Shown piece after piece: positions 44,627 to 55,449 of a DNA stretch of 64,000 nucleotides. Position 1 is the stretch's first letter; each line of letters starts with the position of its first letter. A program made the translations under genes and the position numbers. The notes under the pieces were generated by a model, which worked only from the letters and a program-made list of their open reading frames with translations, did no database searches and was not told the origin of the DNA. The stretch lies in the NCBI RefSeq assembly GCF_040183065.1, contig NC_091120.1, positions 71,636,708 through 71,700,707 on the forward strand, in the 5' to 3' direction. The DNA comes from Periplaneta americana (Eukaryota > Arthropoda > Insecta > Blattodea > Blattidae).

Positions 44627-45755
44627 AAAAGCTGCTGCAGACATTGTATAGCCCTGTTACGTTCCCCTCAAAGGCGATTCACTCCCTCCAGGTAGGGGAA
44701 TAGAGAGTGCACATCGCACAGAGACAGTTGCACAATGTGCGCGATTGCACAATGTGCAGGGTTTTGACATGCCTGCTTTGTAAGGTAAGATTTCATATAA
44801 AATTGTATACACACTTAAAGCAGGGCGGCCGCGCACGACAGAAGTTCGGCTGAGGCAACTGCCGTAGCGCAGAGTACAAACACAGTGCGTTCGATCTTAA
44901 TTTCTATGGGAGACCCTGTATATAGATTAATCAATATATAAAATATGAATACATGGTTTCAGAAGAAATGTTCCATAACAACATAAATTTCCTGTAATAT
45001 GTAACATAAATAATAAAATTGTTCCGTGTCTTCTAAATAAAATTATCAATTCCCAAAAAAAGTTATAAAAATATTCAACAAAGAAAAATAACAATATATA
45101 AAATTATTGTTGATTTATATGGAAGTATTTCCCTGCAAGTTGTTTCTAAAATTTCCACAGAGTATTTAATACTTGTGACAACTATTTGATCTCGCAGTTC
45201 TTTTCCCAATTTCATATTTATTTCTCCACTTAAACAATTTTGGAATTGTTTCCCTAGAGCCAAATAAGGGACCTCTAATCAATATTTTTGGATGATGTGC
45301 TATTCTAAAAAATAATCAATGCTGAGGTGCTCCAAAAATATTGTTGCGGACACATCAAATACAATTTTAAGAAACGAGTTCTGAAATGCATTAAGAGAGA
45401 CACACACTGAAATTAATATATGAGCAAGATCAAAATATTCTTCCGTAATTGAGATTATAGGCAATTCAATTAAAGCATCTTTCAAAGACTGGATTCGTTA
45501 AGATACACAATTATAAACTAGTTACATAAAGTGCTATTATTTAAGGTTCCGATGCATAAATAATTTTATTGGTTCTCCTAAAGAGACTAAACGATAAATA
45601 ATGATTAATATGACGATAATGATGATGAAGAAGAAGATGATGATGGTGTTGATATTCGTACAGAAAGTTCTGACACTTTAGTCTTGAAAATCAGTGTTAA
45701 TAACAAGACATGTTTACAAAGCTTTTGAGCACATCGCCTGTACCACTTTATTTTT
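44627..45755. other. No recognised gene
   Basis: Contains a short direct repeat of TTGCACAATGTGC at about 44728-44758. Open frames at 45075-45485 on the minus strand have no recognised motif. Confidence 0.4.
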
Positions 45756-45760
45756 ACTAC

Positions 45761-45814
<54 letters not shown>
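45761..45814. repeat. (ATT)n microsatellite
   Basis: About 18 ATT units directly upstream of a LINE fragment. Confidence 0.95.
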
Positions 45815-46512
45815 AGTATATGATTATGACTAGTGACCAAAATATTGTACGAAATGGAAATATAAAACTCGAAAATTTATTCTTTAAAGAGATGGAAAAA
45901 TTCAAATATCTTGGAGCAACAGTAAAAAAAAAAAAATGTATAAATGGTACTCAGGAGGAAATTAAACTCAGAATAAATATGGGAAATGCCTGTTTTTATT
46001 TGGTTGAGAAGCGGTTGTCATCTAGTCTGCTTTAAAAAAACCTGAAAGTTAGAATTTATAAAAAAAAAGTTATATTACCGGTAGTCCTCTCACTTTGAGA
46101 GAGAAAAAGAGGTTAACAGTGTTTGAGAATAAGGTGCTTAGGAAAATATTTGGGGATAAGAGGGATGAAGTTACAGGAGAATGGAGAAAGTTACACAACA
46201 CAGAACTGGACGCATTGTATTCTTCAGCCGACATAATTAGGAACATTAAATCCAGACATTGGGCATATAGCACATATGAGGGAATTCAAAAATGCATAAA
46301 GAGTGTTATTTGGGAGGCCGGAGAAAAAAAAGACTTTTGGGGAGGCCGAGACGTATATGGGAGTATAATATTAAACTGGATTTGAGGGAGGTGGGATATG
46401 ATGATGGAGACTGAATTAATCTTGCTCAGGATACGTACCGATGGCGGGCTTATGTGAAGGAGGTAATAAACCTCCGGGTTCCTTAAAAAACCATAAGTAA
46501 GTAAATAAGTAT
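45815..46512 (+). pseudogene. LINE (RTE-like) ORF2 C-terminus, plus strand
   Basis: Starts abruptly after the microsatellite with KYMIMTSDQNIVRNGNIKLE, KYLGATV, EIKLRINMGNACFY and SSSLL, then [40 protein letters not shown] and a decayed end with RTDGGLM-like remnants. Tail AAGTAAGTAAATAAG ends at about 46512. An A-run at 45925-45937 and a deletion around 46083 disrupt the frame. Same family as 8232-10075. Confidence 0.85.
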
Positions 46513-46519
46513 TTACTAT

Positions 46520-46523
46520 ATCA

Positions 46524-46554
<31 letters not shown>

Positions 46555-46661
46555 TATTACGATTATTATTGTCATTATTACGATTATTATTGTCATTATT
46601 ATTATTAGCCTATTATTATTATTAGCCTATTATTATTATTAGCCTATTATTATTATTAGCC

Positions 46662-46713
<52 letters not shown>
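46520..46713. repeat. (ATT)n with 18-base higher-order units
   Basis: ATT triplets interrupted regularly by GCC to give about four units of ATTATTATTATTAGCCT, and by CG/GTC to give two 23-base units at 46552-46600. It begins at the LINE tail. Confidence 0.92.
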
Positions 46714-46911
46714 GTCTTTTGGTGATGGCGATATGGTATCTGGCGAGGAGGCCGAGAATTCGCTATAGATTACCTGATATTCGCCTCACGGTTGAGAAAA
46801 ACCTCGGAAAAACCTAACCAAGTAATCAGCCAAACGGGAATGGAACCCAAGTCCGAGCGCAACTCCGAATCGACAGGCAAGCGCATCAGCCGACTGAGCT
46901 ACGCCGGTGGC
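46714..46911 (-). repeat. tRNA-derived SINE, minus strand
   Basis: Minus strand reads CACCGGCGTAGCTCAGTCGG (A-box), a head with GGGTTCCATTCCCG (B-box-like), then CTTGGTTAGGTTTTTCCGAGG and GCGAATATCAGGTAATC. Family of 60815-61070. Its 3' end is missing, replaced by ATT repeats. Confidence 0.8.
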
Positions 46912-46951
<40 letters not shown>

Positions 46952-47061
46952 CATCATCATCATCATCATCATCAATCTCATTAATGCACGTATAATATTA
47001 TTAACCAAACAACTGTCCACTACCGCACAGTTGCAAAGAATACTCCATATAAATTGCACGT

Positions 47062-47114
<53 letters not shown>
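46912..47114. repeat. (ATT)n and (ATC)n microsatellites
   Basis: ATT then ATC repeats at 46912-46974, and ATT repeats at 47066-47114, with about 90 bases of other sequence between. Confidence 0.92.
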
Positions 47115-47115
<1 letters not shown>

Positions 47116-47376
47116 CACCAGTGACAAGGAAAACAAGAGACACGTGTAGCCTTGTAGAATTTTATCTTTCCTAACACAAAGATAAATGACTAGCGACAAG
47201 GCATAAGCGACAAACAAATTATAGGCCTATCTTAATTTTACTAGTCTGACCAGTGCTATATTTCTTGAAGAAATTTACTTGTCGAAATTCATTATAAATT
47301 GTCACAGTATAGACTTATAAAATGACCTTGACCATACGCCTTGTACTTGTCAAAATAACGAAAACTTTTGGTGGCT

Positions 47377-47633
47377 GTAATGTGCACTGTTGGGCGAAGA
47401 ATCTACGTAAAGATAAATTTTTGATCCTACAGAATATATCTGTTATGGTAACATGATTATTAGAAGAGAAAAATTCGCTCAGGCTCTGGCGCCGGGGATC
47501 AACCTGGGTCCTTGGTTCTACGTACGAAGTGCTCTAAGAGCTGAACTACGCCGAAGTTACCATAACAGATATATATTTTGTAGGACCATAAATTTATCTT
47601 TGCATAGATTCTTCGTCCAACAGTGCATATTAC
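47377..47633 (-). repeat. Foldback tRNA-SINE unit
   Basis: Arms 47377-47452 and 47556-47633 pair with each other. The loop carries a tRNA-like segment on the minus strand (about 47553-47482: TTCGGCGTAGTTCAGCTCTT, TCGTACGTAGAACCAAGGA). As at 15010-15547, one arm is the SINE tail and the other an inverted copy of it placed directly upstream of the tRNA-like part. Confidence 0.82.
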
Positions 47634-47822
47634 TGTGGAATCCCGGCCACCAAGTCACTCAGTTGTGTGCGCTCATTGTATAATAGCAGTTGACTTAATA
47701 TTGCCAACATATATTATATCGAACTTGGAGTCAGGCCACAAAGGAAAAAGCACTAGAGGAAAGGGATTCGATCCGGAGCTGTGGATTGAACTTCGGCGTA
47801 GCTCAGTGGTTAGAGCACCCTC
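47634..47822 (+). repeat. SINE upstream region and truncated tRNA-like head
   Basis: GAATCCCGGCCACCAAGTCA, GTTGTGTGCGCTCA, TTGGAGTCAGGCCACAAAGG and GCTGTGGATTGAACTTCGGC match the region between the two tRNA-like units of 15010-15547 (read on its minus strand). The head GGCGTAGCTCAGTGGTTAGA stops after the A-box at about 47818. Confidence 0.75.
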
Positions 47823-47844
47823 TAATACACAGCAATATTCTACT

Positions 47845-48127
47845 CACTTAGGCTATTATAGCACGCATTGATTTGAAATTTTAGCCACTTACTGCTAATA
47901 GATACTAAAACATATCCTACCAAAATTATTAATATAGGCCTATCTACAATATTATGGGCATAGGGCTTCTATCAATCTTCACCGTCAAAAAAAATTGTCT
48001 ATGATGATTGGTATAAGCCCTATGTCCATAATACCGCAGGTATATTAATAATTTTGGTAGGGTGTGTTTTAGTATCTTTTAGCAGTAAGAGGCTAAAATT
48101 TCAATTCAATGTGTCCTATAATAAGTG
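47845..48127. repeat. Long hairpin, arms about 125 bases
   Basis: Left arm 47845-47977 and right arm 48006-48127, with a 28-base loop. Several small mismatches. It follows the truncated tRNA-like head directly and may be the snapped-back tail of that unit. Confidence 0.85.
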
Positions 48128-49009
48128 AAAAGATCACAGGCATGCAGTGAATTTATATAAAAAATATGGTTAATTTCAAAAATTATTTTAAGGTGAAAGA
48201 TTTACTCAACAGTAATCATTCTTTTTGTACTTTAAAGCCTAAAGTGTATACACACATCAATAAAAAATGAAAGAGCTCTGATAAATAAGTTAATATTACG
48301 AGTATATGAATGAATACTTGAAGATAAGGCTATTTTTACCTTATTTTGCATGCGATAACAAGGAACTTCCCTTAACCTTTTAAAGCATAGTGATTATTCA
48401 GAAGAACCACCGTTTTCTTTCTTTCTAAATTTTATGGCACATATATTCCACCAAGGAACCACCTCTTGAGTATACATAGAGGTGCCATCTGTGTTTTGAA
48501 ATTGTGTGCAGAGTTAAAACGTTGAAAAGAATTGATTGAAGCTTTGGTATGATCCATGATATGAAAAACACAAATTAATTTGTGCTTCAAAGGGTTAAAT
48601 TCTTTGTCTAAAAAAGCTTTCGCCTAGGGCTATGGAGGTATAATTATTATCTAAAAAATAGCGATTTCCTTCCACACGAGTGAGTTTGAAGACACAATGA
48701 CTACTATTTCATTTTAACGTATCGCAGTATCTTACGTAAGAAATAAGATACGGAAAAGCCGTTGGAACCGATTTCGAGTAAATAGCCGTTTGTCATTCTT
48801 TATCATTAACTGTTTAGCAAAATGGTTACATGTTACGTGAATTATTTCCGGCAGAATTTACTCATATATTATACAATGCATAAAATAAAACTATGCGCAC
48901 AGAACAGACACAATGCCGAAAACCACTTTTCTGGATCAAGATGCCTATATTGAAAACCGAATTACCGTGAAGTTATCTAAATAGATTTTTACAGTATCTT
49001 TCACTTCAG
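48128..49009. other. No recognised gene
   Basis: No coding sequence or repeat is recognised. Confidence 0.4.
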
Positions 49010-49318
49010 ACATATAGACCCTACAAAACATAAGGCACTGATAAAAGCGATGGAAACGCAGAAGATACGTAACAAAATCCCGGAAGTAGGCCTATCTCTA
49101 AATTTATTAGATAAAGTATATAACGCTATAGTTAGATATACAATTACGTATGGGGCAGAAATTTTGGGTTGGGGACGAACGGAAAAACTTAACCAGGTAC
49201 AAAGCGACATTTTAAAACGGATAGCGGGGGTAGGGAGGGGAACGGCTAACAGAGGAATCCTGAGAGAATTCGGACGCCACAGAGATTCAATAGAATGCAA
49301 GGTAAACGTTTTAAAGCA

Positions 49319-50317
49319 CAGGGACGTCACTTTATTTTTACTAACATTTTTAACATTAACACTGTTACCCCCCTTCCATTACAGGAGTTTGGAGTTGCTA
49401 GTGCAATATGTAAACAAATCATTTTACTAGCTATAGCAGGAGAGAAAAGTAGTGTATCCATTTATGTTACAGGGAAATATAGTATTACGATTTTCAATTT
49501 GGTCATTACTTTACAGTATTTTATCAAAAAACAGTAGAATAGTAACAATTTTTTTTTTCATAAATTCAAGTCTTCAGGCGGTTATATACATTATGTAATG
49601 TCTATTTTATTCAGCATATTACTAACCTAATTTATTCCTGAGAATTTTGTGAGCACTTCCGTAAGAAACCTCAATTTCTACAGCTAACTTCTTGACCGAC
49701 TTATTACGACCTCGCTGCATCCTTTCTCTAGCATCTTCTACAGCATCTTCTGCCACCTTTGTTGGCAGTCTTACACTTTTCTTCCTTTCTGTATACTCTG
49801 TTGCTCTAAATTTATCTACCAGATTAATGACATTTCTATGAAAATATTCCGTAATGATATAATCAGGAAATTGTGAAAAAAAAAAGAAAAACTGTTGTTC
49901 ACATTCGGTTATATTTTGTAATTCCAGTTTTCATCATCGCCCTTCATACCTACAAATAGTAAAACAAAACTCTTGTTTAAATAATGCTGCTAAGTACCGT
50001 ACCATATTATAGGGTACCGTACTTTCGGTAACTCTAATCTTCACTTGTGCTCAGTCCACACAGATAAATCCAGTTATGCTACACACCATACTTGTGTGAA
50101 AATAAACTTCAATAATATAAGTTTTTTCTTCTATAGAAAATGCAACATATTTCTGAAACACACTGTACTCTGTACTGTTTATTTCACTGCTAGCAACAGC
50201 GGCCGTGAGTTTGTGTGACTGATGTTAGCAAGGACATCAGTGAAAGGGGTGGGAGTCAAGTACATTTAGAAACGCAGGTACAATAAAAATTGAAGTAAAA
50301 ATAAAATGATGTCCCTG
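49319..50317. mobile_element. TA-targeting DNA transposon, copy D
   Basis: 999 bases. The ends are CAGGGACGTCACTTTATTTT and the inverted CAGGGACATCATTTTATTTT. TA follows at 50318-50319, but the left flank reads CA, so the left target copy is altered. The interior is the reverse complement of copy B, with the HTH remnant on the minus strand (about 49800-49630). Confidence 0.85.
49630..49800 (-). pseudogene. Transposase HTH remnant in copy D
   Basis: Minus strand reads KVAEDAVEDARERMQRGRNK, SVKKLAVEIEVSYGSAHKIL. It corresponds to the block at 23408-23547 in copy B, so both copies keep the same N-terminal portion. Confidence 0.65.
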
Positions 50318-50935
50318 TACTACCTGAGGATTGTGCATGGAGATCAGTCTTTTATTAGAGCGATCTGTTATAGGGAGCAACTCGAAAGGAGTAACCTGGA
50401 CAGGTAGATTACGCAGAGATTGGAGGAAATAGGCATGGGATTTATAATCGAGGAAGATTGCAGGAACAAGCGAAATATCTGGCGAAAATTCAAGAAACGC
50501 CTGAAGGCTATAGACAGGCAAATTACAGAAGGGGAATGTAGGGATAAGGTTGCTCCGGAGATCCAATCGATGATAAAAACAAATTGGGGAACCGAGTTAT
50601 ACCTCTATGGAGGAAGCAAAGAAGACTGACTGGGCTTAACCTGGTTTCGTCTCGGAGCGTGGACACTTAAAATCGTCAACGAAGACGGGGCGAGAATATG
50701 TCCTCTTTGCGGTAGAGGCGAGATATCACATCGTATTTTTATCGGAGTGTGAAGCCACAGAAGCTCTGAGGAAACGATTCATTATATCTAGCAGGGACAC
50801 TTGGCAACATACGATATATTAAATAACGCTAAATTCTGTGAGAGTGTGGGAAAATTTATGGCAAAAGTTCGACAGCTGAGGGTGGAACTGACCGAGGGGG
50901 AGGGGGCCGAGGAAATAAGGGGAAGAATTATTTGA

Positions 50936-51240
50936 GCCTTTCAGAGCAAAAGTAGTGTAAGTAAAAATTGGGTAATGAGGTTTAAGTAAAAATTCTGTAA
51001 AATACTATTAATATGTTCTTCGTGCTATCCACTGACTACTAATAGTTTAAATAAATTGAATATTAATTGCTATTTTGCGCTGTATTTTAGAGAATGTTTA
51101 CCCAATTTTGACTTACACCACTTCTGCTCTGAACGGCTCATTTATTAGTGTTGCAATGAGTAGTATTAACACTGAGCGAATAAGATAATTAAGGGATAAA
51201 TTAATTGATGATATTGGATTGAAGAAACTACAACATTACT
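50936..51240. other. No recognised gene
   Basis: A small inverted match (AGCAAAAGTAGTGTAAGTAAAAATTGGGTAA… and its partner near 51095-51135) flanks about 130 bases. It may be a decayed MITE. No coding region. Confidence 0.35.
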
Positions 51241-51400
51241 ACTATTAGATACGAGAAAAATTCGTACCGGCACCGGGAATCGAACCCAGGACCTCTCAGC
51301 TCTGCGCGCTGAGCGCTCTTACCAACTGAGCCATGCCGGGACACGATCCACGGCGCCGGCCGAACCCCTCTCGTAATGCTTTTTACGGCCTTACTACCTG
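51241..51400 (-). repeat. tRNA-derived SINE unit, minus strand
   Basis: Minus strand has CCCGGCATGGCTCAGTTGGT, the anticodon-arm equivalent CTCAGCGCGCAGAGCTGAG, and GGGTTCGATTCCCGG, then the tail AATTTTTCTCGTATC. Upstream GGCCGGCGCCGTGGATCGTG corresponds in position to CCGGTGCTGTGGATTG in the 15-kb unit, so these are related SINE families that share a conserved region before the tRNA-like part. Confidence 0.8.
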
Positions 51401-51499
51401 CACTTGAGACGATACACGTCATATATGCAGGAACGCATATTTAAATGACTTTATGGCCATATTCAACATCAGTTTCATGACAACTGCTAACAGTTGATA

Positions 51500-51678
51500 C
51501 ATCACATATTCATATGTATGAGGTCTCGCCCACCTCATTGAATATTACACGACTAATATGAATAAGTCAATTGTATTATAGGAATATAATATAGTAATAT
51601 AATACAATTGACTAATTCATATTAGTCGTGTAAAATTCAATGAGGTGGGCGAGACCTCATACATATGAATATGTGATG
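51500..51678. repeat. Near-perfect hairpin, 81-base arms
   Basis: Arms 51500-51580 and 51598-51678 differ at two positions, with a 17-base AT-rich loop. It lies 100 bases from the SINE at 51241-51400. GAAACTACAAyAT occurs on both sides of the SINE/hairpin block (51227 and 51677), suggesting both belong to one composite. Confidence 0.92.
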
Positions 51679-51679
51679 A

Positions 51680-53032
51680 AACTACAATATGCTACAAAAT
51701 TTCATTAATCCAGTGACTGATAATGAATTAAATTATTTGTCTACATGTTACACCGTTTTTGTAATGAACTAATACTCTTTAAGGTATAAGATTACGCCAT
51801 ACTTAATACCGGTATTAATATTTCTGCTAGTTAAATGTATGAACTTATAAAAAAATTTGAAAGGTATTAACGAGTCAATTTGTTGGGATCGGGCTCTCGT
51901 CTTATAGAAAAAGAATTTATCGGGCCGCGATCTCTCAAAGGTTGAGAACAGCTCTAGCAGAACAGAATTCTTTTACTAGCCGCAAGTCTACAAGACGGGA
52001 CTCACAGTTATTCTGACGACATTATTGCCCTTTAAAATTCATGGTCCTCGGCCGGGCTTAAGATCGCAGACTTGGAATCGAACGGCCAGCATGATAAACG
52101 CTAGACCGGCTAGACCCTCGAGGACGACTTCATGAAAGAGACTAGAGATAAAACATATACAGGCACAATGACAATGATTATGATGATGTTTACTAAGTTA
52201 TGATAGCGTTGGTGGCGATAATTAATTCGGCGAAGGTGATACTCATCATTGTCTACAAGTCAGCAGGTGCTCAGCTAACAATGCCTCATAAATAAGGGTC
52301 ACTCGACTTCGGTCACGTGACTAGCTCAAGGCTGCGTTCATGTGGGGCAATGGGGTCGTAAAGTGTGACTCAATAAATTATAATACCGCTTGACATGGTT
52401 TTACACTTCAGAACGTTCCCATTTAATTCATTATAGTGCTAAAAATATTGAATTTATGTTATCCCTTCAACTGGCAGTCATTGTACTCAACATCTCCTCT
52501 AGCCTCTTCAGTCCCGAGACAAATTTAAAGTAAAAAAGTGTTAAAATATTATTTATTGGATAATTGGCGATTAAAAGACAAACACTAACCAACCAAAAAT
52601 TTGTATCATGATCTCAATTCTTGTTTTATGCTAGGTATCATAAGTGATACCTTGGGATTCTATGGGGACTTAATTTGGTATCCATTCAGTTTTATTTATT
52701 TTACAAAAATGCATACAATTGCTTGCAAATAACGAAATGAAAGTATCTGTATCCCAGCATGGAAATCATGGCAAATGTAATACTCTTGTTAAATACATAC
52801 ATTATATAGAAAATATATTTCCTTCGTGAAAAAAAAGATGATCTGTAAAGATGCTCTGTACCAGGAACTACACTTCCGGTAAAAAACATCCGAAGAATAA
52901 TAACAACAGAATAACAGCAACAACACCACATGACACACACACGTACATTATATATTATAGTAACAGGCATTTTGCAAAATGTTCCCTGTGGCTATACAGA
53001 CGAACCCCGTCCTAAACCAAAGCCTATACCGT
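51680..53032. other. No gene; one tRNA-like remnant
   Basis: At 52040-52128, GGTCCTCGGCCGGGC and CTAGACCCTCGAGGACGAC bracket a sequence with GGCCGTTCGATTCC on the minus strand, a possible tRNA-like remnant. Two GGTATC…GATACC palindromes lie at 52634-52651 and at 53969-53988, on either side of the minisatellite. No coding sequence recognised. Confidence 0.4.
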
Positions 53033-53663
53033 TTCACACACTTCCTATTTCAGCCTTTGACTTACATGAATTGGTTCTGCCCATAATTTTTTTACTAAAC
53101 TGTCCAACTATTGGAGTATTATATAATACACGGGTACAGTGATCAAATCGGATTGGCAGTTTCACACACTCCCTATTACAGGCATTGACTCAGTATACGA
53201 ATTGTTTCTGCCCACAATGTTTTACTAAACTGTCCATCTATTGTAGTATTATACAATACACGGGTACAGTGATCAAATGTGACTGGTAGTTTCACGCACT
53301 CCCTATTCCAGCCATTGACTTAGTATACGAATTGTTTCTGCCCACAATTTTTTACTAACCTGTCCATCTATTGGAGTATTATACAATACACGGGTACAGT
53401 GATTAAATCTGATTGGCAGTTTCACACACTCCCTATTCTAGCCATTGACTTAGTATACGAATTGTTTGTGCCCACAATTTTTACTAAACTGTCCATCTAT
53501 TGGAGTATTATACAATACAATGGTACAGTGATCAAATGTGATTGGCATTTTCACACGCTCCCTATTACAGGCATTGACTCAGTATACGAATTGTTTCTGC
53601 CCACAATTTTTTACTAAACTGTCAATCTATTGGAGTATTATACAATACACGGGTACAGTATCC
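53033..53663. repeat. Minisatellite, five copies of a 130-base unit
   Basis: Units begin TTCACACACTCCCTATT at 53033, 53161, 53291, 53421 and 53550. Copies 2 and 5 share ACAGGCATTGACTCAGTATA; copies 3 and 4 share AGCCATTGACTTAGTATA, suggesting a higher-order structure. The first copy is most diverged. Confidence 0.93.
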
Positions 53664-54409
53664 TTTTTTTTACCAGCACTTATGTCTTCTACTAGTTCCA
53701 CACCGAATTCAGTCGATGACGTAAAAATGGACGTATTGTCAAACTACTTCAGTAGAGATAGTTTGTCGTCATTTCTCACCACTAGCTCGTAACTACCCTA
53801 CCTAGTATTCTTAATATCATTGTCATTTTTAGTGAAGCCTTATTATATTGTAAAGAACATTTTGATTATATGAAAATGATGCGAGCATGAAATAACAGCT
53901 ATCACGTTTATACAATATTATTTATTCTACTTACTGTAGAAAACTATAGCAATGTCATGCTAGTGACCAAAGGTATCGCCAGTGATACCTCTTAAAAAGT
54001 AGTGTTGTACGCCTGTATGAGAATCCAAACAATGTTTCTATTATTATTACGTGAATAGCTAATGTGTAATAATATTAATATTTCATTTAACATACAACAA
54101 ATCGGCAATTCTATTTGCTTTTCTCAGCCATGCTGCTGACTAGACGGAATGATAAATTCAATCAGCTGGAGGCATCTAGTGGCAAGTAAATGGAAGAAAC
54201 TCGTATGATAACCAGAAAGCGCAGATGGTATAGAATAAGATACCTCAGGCCACGGACCTATATAAGCGCATAATGAAAGACATGAATAAATTTCTAAGCT
54301 ATCATATATGGTATCGAAGGGCAGACGAGGCTAAGTAATCCCGAAATAGCAAGTCTAAAGTAGACCTACATCGCTATTTTAAGAATCCTTATTTTCCTGC
54401 CAGCCACCG
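53664..54409. other. No recognised gene
   Basis: A short open frame after the minisatellite reads STPNSVDDVKMDVLSNYFSR and ends at about 53792. It looks like a coding C-terminus but I do not recognise it. The rest is AT-rich. Confidence 0.4.
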
Positions 54410-54650
54410 ACCTACTTAGCTCAGACGGCAGTGCATCTCTCTGCTTATCCCAAGCTGTACTCGAAGATGAGTTCAATTCCCGCTTGGACACAATATCTGG
54501 TTGGATTTTCCGATTGTAAGGCGAATGTCACATAATCCATGACGAATCCTAGGCCTCATCTCGCCAAATAACATCTTTATTCACTAATTCCATCGACGCT
54601 AAATAACCTAGTAGTTGGCACAGCGTCGTTAAATAACAGTAAAAAATACT
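54410..54650 (+). repeat. tRNA-derived SINE, plus strand
   Basis: Head TACTTAGCTCAGACGGCAGT (A-box) and GAGTTCAATTCCCGC (B-box). The 3' end ATCGACGCTAAATAACCTAG…CAGCGTCGTTAAATAAC matches 24669-24715 and, inverted, 60830-60875. Confidence 0.82.
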
Positions 54651-54726
54651 GTCTTGTAACTTATTAAGTATAGCGTATATTTTATAATGGTGCAAAAGTT
54701 TTATTTCGAGATTTTTCACAGAAATA

Positions 54727-55447
54727 CACCGTGTCCCGCTTAGATCGAGAAATAAATGCTCACCACTTAAAATCAGATATATATCTGACAAGACAGAGAA
54801 AATGTCCAAGTTTATGCAATAAAGTTTGAAAACAGCTGCAGGCATAACTTTCGTTTGTTTATGTGTAACGTTCGTTGCTAGGGCACTAAAACAAGCCTGA
54901 CATCATTTTCTAGGAGAAAATGCTATGGTAAACATGTGGACACCACAACAGAAAGTTCAGTGCGTGCTATGGCTAGCAGAAGAAAAATCTATTACGCGAG
55001 TACAACACCGTGTTCTGGAATGTAGATCCACCTGGGCATAAAGCAATTCTCAAGTGAGACACAACACTCCGAGAAACAGGATCTTTATTACCACAGACTG
55101 GTAAACATGCAAAATGGTGTGTAACCGAGGAGACAGGACTTTTTTTGGTGGCGGGGGTTTGTGAAGGATGCAGTGTACCAAAGAGGCAGAGCTAACATTT
55201 TGGAGGAACTGAGACAAAGCATCACAAATGCAGTTGTTCCACAAATGCTACAGAACGCTTGGCGGGAGGTTGAATACCGTTTAGATGTCTGCAGAGCAAC
55301 TCAAGGCGCACACATCGAGTTGCATTGAGCATTACCCGAAACTCGGATAGTTTTTACATCAAATTATGTAAACAGGTATGTTAATAAACCATTATTTACA
55401 CTTGAAATTATCACTTATTTCTCGATCCCTCTAAGTGGAACACAGTG
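54727..55447 (+). mobile_element. Internally deleted mariner-like transposon, 721 bp
   Basis: TA at 54725-54726 and 55448-55449. Inverted ends CACCGTGTCCCGCTTAGATC and, inverted, CACTGTGTTCCACTTAGAGG, with GATCGAGAAATAA further in. It carries the first and last parts of a transposase. Confidence 0.85.
54943..55329 (+). pseudogene. Transposase N- and C-terminal remnants (DUF4817 type)
   Basis: Reads MWTPQQKVQCVLWLAEEKSI then TRVQHRVLE, the DUF4817-type N-terminus. After a deletion the end is QRGRANILEELRQSITNAVV, PQMLQNAWREVEYRLDVC, RATQGAHIEL, as expected for the C-terminus after the third catalytic Asp. The whole catalytic domain is gone. Same protein type as 39012-39895. Confidence 0.72.
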
Positions 55448-55449
55448 TA

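Larger units (their letters stand above)
49010..50935 (+). pseudogene. LINE ORF2 C-terminus split by a DNA transposon
   Basis: Two parts, 49010-49318 and 50318-50935. The first reads KALIKAMETQKIRNKIPEVG, YNAIVRYTITYGAEILGWGR and RIAGVGRGTANRGILREFGR. The second reads YYLRIVHGDQSFIRAICYRE, EEIGMGFIIEEDCRNKRN, LYLYGGSKED, a stop, WFRLGAWTLK and a zinc-knuckle-like ICPLCGRGEISHRIF, ending in EEIRGRII. This LINE family differs from the RTE-like ones here. The C-terminal CPxCG…H motif fits R1/I-like elements, tentatively. Several stops; inactive. Confidence 0.78.

Noticed and set aside
51250-51342. Functional tRNA gene on the minus strand
   Set aside because: A- and B-boxes are present, but the long anticodon-arm equivalent and SINE flanks mark it as a SINE.
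53033-53663. CRISPR-like array
   Set aside because: The 130-base units are contiguous with no unique spacers; it is a minisatellite.
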